Positions 6,958-9,831 of a stretch of DNA of 9,831 bases are shown here, one piece after another. Under the pieces are notes generated by a model. It worked only from the letters and a program-made list of their open reading frames with translations. It was not told the origin of the DNA and made no database searches. The stretch is taken from contig CAZSXA010000081.1 in assembly GCA_964611195.1 (NCBI GenBank), positions 1 through 9,831 of the forward strand, given 5' to 3'. Each line of letters begins with the position of its first letter. Position 1 is the first letter of the stretch. Source of the DNA: JADLGL01 sp964611195. Its GTDB lineage: Bacteria > Pseudomonadota > Alphaproteobacteria > Rhizobiales > Kaistiaceae. The position numbers and the translations under genes were made by a program.

Positions 6958-7104
6958 TGTCTCCATCAACGGCGGCGATGAGCCGCCCGGCGCCCGCCCC
7001 TCCCGGGCGCAACAGAACGGGGCCGACATGTCATCCCGCCCCCCTCCACTGTCGGTCCCGCACGGCCGGCGGCGTCCCCCTACAGGACGCCGCCGGTCTG
7101 CTCT
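6958..7104 (+). ncRNA. Candidate small RNA 2, multi-hairpin with C-rich loops
   Basis: Four hairpins follow one another. GGCGGC/GCCGCC lies at 6971-6987. GCGCCCG/CGGGCGC lies at 6990-7010 with loop CCCCTCC. GGGGCCGACA/TGTCGGTCCC lies at 7019-7059 with one G-U pair, and its 21-base loop contains CCCGCCCCCCTCC. The last is the 12-bp hairpin at 7066-7096. As in candidate 1, C-rich anti-Shine-Dalgarno-like stretches are held in loops and the RNA ends in a CCGGCGGCG hairpin. No convincing ORF is present. The 3' limit is uncertain because the T tract after the last hairpin is poor (TCTGCTCTTC). It could instead partly be the 3' UTR of the minus-strand hydrolase gene. Confidence 0.45.
7066..7096. 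terminator. 12-bp perfect hairpin, possible bidirectional terminator
   Basis: CCGGCGGCGTCC (7066-7077) and GGACGCCGCCGG (7085-7096) pair perfectly across the 7-base loop CCCTACA. It begins 9 bases after the stop codon of the minus-strand hydrolase gene and also closes sRNA candidate 2 on the plus strand. Neither side has a strong T run (the plus side has TCTGCTCTTC), so termination may be inefficient or Rho-assisted. Confidence 0.5.
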
Positions 7105-8097
7105 TCAGAAGAGCACCGGCAGAACGCGCTCGACCATTGTCGCATTGAACCTCGCCGGCTCGTCGATAAACGGCTCGTGGCCGGACTCCTCGAACCAGAC
7201 GAGATCCTTGGCCGGCGCCTCGAGCCGCTCGAGATAGGCGACGCTGGTTTCCGGCGGCACCCACTTGTCGTGCCGGCCGAGAAGAAAGAACACCGGCATT
7301 TCAAGCTTCGGGACCGCCTCGTTGAGATCGATCGGCGAGACGGATTCCCACATCGCATCGAGTGAGAAGCGGAAGCCCGTCATCATGCCCGGAAGATCGG
7401 CGAGCGACCATTCCGGCCCGGAGAGGATCGTCCGCCCCATTTCCCACAGCGAGCGCGGCGAGAACGCGCCGGCAAAGCGCTGCAGGATGTTTCGCTCCGT
7501 CCACAGCGCCTCGGCGTCGTAGGGCGGCGGGCCGATGGCGCGAAGCTGCTTCAGCGCCTTGCCATCGCCGCGACGCTCGGCCTCCTCGAGCGCGATGGCG
7601 TACGACTTCGCTTCGGCCTCGGGCCAGGAGCCGATCTGGCCGCTGCCGACATAGGCGCCGACCTTGTCGGGGAAGCGGGCTGCATAAAGGACGCCCAGGA
7701 CGGTGCCCCAGGAGTGGCCGAAGATCGCAGCGCGGGTCTGGCCGGTTCGCTGGCGGGCAATCGCCATAAGTTCGTCGAGATCGGCGATGAACTGCTCGGC
7801 CGTCATCGAGGCGCGCGGAATGTCCTTCCGATAGGACTTACCGGCGCCGCGCTGGTCCCAATAGACGATGGTGAAGTGCCTCTCGAGCGTGGCGTTGTGA
7901 TGACGAAGAAAACGCGTCTCGGAGAAGCCGGGTCCGCCATGAAGGAAGACCAGCAGAGGATTGGCGACACGCTCGCTGCGGATCATCACCCACTGATCGA
8001 CGCCGCCTATGCGGTGGAAATCGACCTCGGCAATGGAGCCGGGAACGATCTCGCCCGACTCGGTCCGAAACGGCGGTGTGTGGCCGGTATGCGCCAT
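7105..8097 (-). CDS. Alpha/beta-fold hydrolase, proline iminopeptidase-like (peptidase S33)
   Basis: This is a 330-residue hydrolase of the S33 type, whose members remove N-terminal proline from peptides or cleave related amide or ester substrates; the true substrate is unknown. With numbering from the ATG at 8097: oxyanion motif HGGPG at 53-57, YWDQRGAGKS at about 79-88, nucleophile Ser129 in GHSWG, acid Asp277 in GRHDKW, and base His307 in ESGHEPFIDEP. The cap region lies at about 155-250. The whole triad is present and length is normal. The frame extends 13 codons further to an ATG at 8136. Neither start has a good ribosome site; I prefer 8097 because the extra residues look unlike the family. 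No signal peptide is seen, so it is probably cytosolic. It diverges from the PldB-like gene across about 195 bp. Confidence 0.9.
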   Translation of the reverse strand: MAHTGHTPPFRTESGEIVPGSIAEVDFHRIGGVDQWVMIRSERVANPLLVFLHGGPGFSETRFLRHHNATLERHFTIVYWDQRGAGKSYRKDIPRASMTAEQFIADLDELMAIARQRTGQTRAAIFGHSWGTVLGVLYAARFPDKVGAYVGSGQIGSWPEAEAKSYAIALEEAERRGDGKALKQLRAIGPPPYDAEALWTERNILQRFAGAFSPRSLWEMGRTILSGPEWSLADLPGMMTGFRFSLDAMWESVSPIDLNEAVPKLEMPVFFLLGRHDKWVPPETSVAYLERLEAPAKDLVWFEESGHEPFIDEPARFNATMVERVLPVLF

Positions 8098-8292
8098 GGA
8101 TCGTCTCGACGACGGCTCGCGGAGGTGCCGGATCATCCGCTCGCGGTGCGATTGTGTCCAGCAAGTCTGCGGTTGGGTCCCGGCTTGCTCCGTCCCACGT
8201 GCTCCTCTTCAATGGCGTCGGCTCGATAGCGCCTGCGTCGAGCGGTACGAACGGCCGATGGGCGAACCGAGAGGCAGGGGCAGGAGGCCATC

Positions 8293-8385
8293 ATGTCGGA
8301 GCATCCACCGCCGACCGCGGCGTCTCGATCCGCCGCCTCGGCCAAGGACATCGAGCGGTCTTGCTGCAGCGGCGGTCACGGGTGA
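8293..8385 (+). CDS. 30-codon leader ORF with strong ribosome site, overlapping the PldB-like start
   Basis: ATG at 8293 follows AGGAGG with a 5-base spacer (CCATC), the best plus-strand ribosome site in this region. It opens a 30-codon frame beginning MSEHPPPTAAS and ending SCCSGGHG. The stop TGA (8383-8385) overlaps the probable GTG start (8382) of the next gene as GTGA, the arrangement expected for translational coupling. No homology is recognised. It could be a coupling leader peptide, or the real start of the hydrolase if an indel has separated it from the main frame. Confidence 0.4.
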   Translation: MSEHPPPTAASRSAASAKDIERSCCSGGHG

Positions 8386-9324
8386 GGCCGGCACTCGGCG
8401 AACTCTTCGAGACCGAAGCCAACCGCGCGCCGCCGGGCGGGCGGGTCGAGATCGTCACGACCGCGGACGGGGTGCGGCTCCGGACCGCGTTCTGGCCGGC
8501 GACGCAGCGCCGCCGCCGCGGCACCGTTCTGATCGTCAACGGCCGCACCGAGTTCATCGAGAAGTATTTCGAGGTCATTGGCGACCTCCTCGGTCGCGGC
8601 TTCGCCGCCGCGGCATTCGACTGGCGCGGGCAGGGCGGTTCGGAGCGCCTCGTCGCGCATGGCTGTCATGTCGAATCCTTCGCCGACTATGATCGCGACC
8701 TCGACGCCGTCATGCGCCATGTCGTGCTGCCCGATGGTCCGGCGCCGCTGTTCGCACTGGCGCACTCGATGGGCGCGCTGATTGCGCTCCGCGCTACTGC
8801 CGAGGGACGCGTTCGGTTCGAGCGGATGGTGCTGACGACGCCGATGGTCGGCCTCTCGCGCCTGTCGACGCCGCCGCTTTGGCTGCTGCGCGCGGTGATA
8901 TGGCTGCGACTCCTGCTCGGACAGGATTACCGTGAAGCTGCGAACCGCGCCCTCAAGGCACGCGACCAGACCGCGCCCGAGCCGCGTCATATCCGCATAG
9001 ACGACGCTCTCAACCAGGCCCCGCAGCTCAAGACCGGGCGCCCGACGACGCGCTGGGTCTACGCGACGCTGTCCGCGATTCGCCGAGCACGGCGGCCTGC
9101 CTTCACCTCCGCGATCCGCTGCCCGACGCTGCTGGTGACTGCGGGCCGCGACCGTGTTGGCCAATGACGCGGTAGAGCGCTTCGCCGGAAATGTTCGCTA
9201 CGCCAAGCAGGTGATCATCCCGGGCGCGCGGCATGAACTGATGCTTGAGCCCGATCCGGTGCGCGAGGAGTTCTGGGCCGCGTTCGACGCCTTTGTTCCC
9301 GGCACGGATCCGTTCGGAGGCTAG
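8382..9324 (+). pseudogene. PldB-like lysophospholipase / alpha-beta hydrolase, frameshifted near 9156
   Basis: This is a member of the Hydrolase_4 (serine aminopeptidase S33) family close to alphaproteobacterial lysophospholipase L2, which hydrolyses lysophospholipids or monoacylglycerols. Seen: PPGGRVEIVTTADGVRLR at the start, NGRTEFIEKYFEV, DWRGQGGSER, nucleophile Ser129 in AHSMG, and acid Asp257 in AGRDRV. The frame then stops at 9165-9167. The family C-terminus continues at once in another frame from about 9157: ANDAVERFAGNVRYAKQV, then GARHELMLEPD with the catalytic His at 9232-9234, to TAG 9322-9324. The break lies at CGTGTTGGCC (9153-9162). Loss of two bases fits best, since DRVVAND would be the expected reading; one extra T is also possible. 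As written the product lacks its catalytic His. GTG at 8382 is the likely start (TTG 8361 is an alternative). A sequencing error is a real possibility. Confidence 0.85.
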
Positions 9325-9831
9325 CCGGCGAGGATTGCCAGAATCTGCTCGTGCAGGCGTGCGTCGCCGCTGGCAACGACATTGCCCTCGCGCGGGTCCG
9401 GGTTGCCCTGCCAGTCGGTGACGATTCCGCCGGCGCCTTCGAGGATCGGGATCAGCGGCAGGATGTCGTGCGGCTTAAGGCCGGCCTCGACCACCGCGTC
9501 GACCGAGCCGGCGGCGACCATGCAGTAGGCGTAGCAATCGGTCCCGTAGCGGGCGAGGCGCGCCGCGGCTGCGATACGTTGCCAACTCTGCGCCTCGGCG
9601 GCGCTGAAGAGGTCCGGCGCGGTGGTGAAGACGACTGCCTCCTCGATCGCGGCACAGGGTCGCGTCCGTAAGGTCCGAGGTCCGCCCGGGCCCTCGTACC
9701 GGGCCGACTGGCCGGCGCCGATATAGCGTTCGCCGGTGAAAGGCTGGGCCATCATGCCGAGCCGTGGCTTGCCACGCTCCATCAGCCCGATGAGCACGCC
9801 CCAGATCGGGATTCCCGCGATGAAGGAGCGC
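9321..9831 (-). CDS. hisN: Histidinol-phosphatase, inositol-monophosphatase family, C-terminal 169 residues; runs off right edge
   Basis: This metal-dependent phosphatase would remove phosphate from L-histidinol phosphate, the penultimate step of histidine synthesis. The visible frame begins RSFIAGIPIWGVLIGLMERG, which follows directly after the metal-binding DPIDGT motif of the family; that motif lies outside the window. Seen inside: ARYGTDCYAYCMVAAGSVDAVVE, then GLKPHDILPLIPILEGAGG with the metal-ligand Asp at 9467-9465, and TDWQG near the end. GLKPHD-LIPI-EGAGG is closer to the HisN branch than to classic inositol monophosphatase, which carries WD. Substrate assignment is by family resemblance. 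Its stop TAG (9323-9321) overlaps the convergent hydrolase stop. Confidence 0.88.
   Translation of the reverse strand, partial: RSFIAGIPIWGVLIGLMERGKPRLGMMAQPFTGERYIGAGQSARYEGPGGPRTLRTRPCAAIEEAVVFTTAPDLFSAAEAQSWQRIAAAARLARYGTDCYAYCMVAAGSVDAVVEAGLKPHDILPLIPILEGAGGIVTDWQGNPDPREGNVVASGDARLHEQILAILAG

Noticed and set aside
6721..7104. Protein-coding gene in the hsp20-hydrolase gap
   Set aside because: Short plus-strand frames here cross the hairpins, have no good ribosome site and give low-complexity Arg/Pro-rich products.
8376..9164. 262-codon minus-strand ORF
   Set aside because: Antisense to the PldB-like gene, whose catalytic motifs are unmistakable.

Overview
The window reads as high-GC (roughly 65%) alphaproteobacterial chromosome, most likely order Hyphomicrobiales (Rhizobiales). 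The reasons are the protein types, a rhizobial-style RNA thermometer in front of an IbpA-like hsp20 gene, and the codon bias, which makes long antisense shadow ORFs. I see no transposon, phage, CRISPR, tRNA or rRNA. The assignment is by recognition only; no search was run.

Layout. 1-2718 (minus) is the 5' 60% of gltB, the glutamate synthase large subunit, running off the left edge. A 12-bp inverted repeat (2762-2790) lies in its leader or promoter. Diverging from it is ltaE, a low-specificity threonine aldolase (2918-3967, plus). Converging on ltaE is a large polytopic membrane protein (3993-5900, minus) made of two tandem copies of a ~185-residue, ~6-helix unit plus a LiaI/LiaF-like C-terminal membrane region. 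Next comes a self-contained heat-shock unit on the minus strand: a CTTGAAA promoter, a ROSE-type thermometer that hides the ribosome site, hsp20 (6058-6531) and a textbook terminator.

6667-7104 has no protein gene but is highly structured. It appears to hold two tandem, paralogous small-RNA genes on the plus strand, opposite to both flanking genes. Each has an upstream array of TGAAC/TTCA half-sites on an 11-bp period, C-rich (anti-Shine-Dalgarno-like) hairpin loops, and a final hairpin built on CCGGCGGCG. The two upstream arrays superimpose at a constant offset of 177 bp. This is the most interesting part of the window.

The right third holds a proline-iminopeptidase-like alpha/beta hydrolase (minus). 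Diverging from it is a PldB-like lysophospholipase gene (plus), preceded by a 30-codon leader ORF and broken by a frameshift between its catalytic Asp and His. Converging on that is the 3' part of a hisN-type histidinol-phosphatase gene whose stop codon overlaps the hydrolase stop.

The genes do not form one pathway. They are housekeeping nitrogen and amino-acid functions (gltB, ltaE, hisN) interspersed with stress and envelope-related units (hsp20, membrane protein, sRNA pair, two hydrolases).
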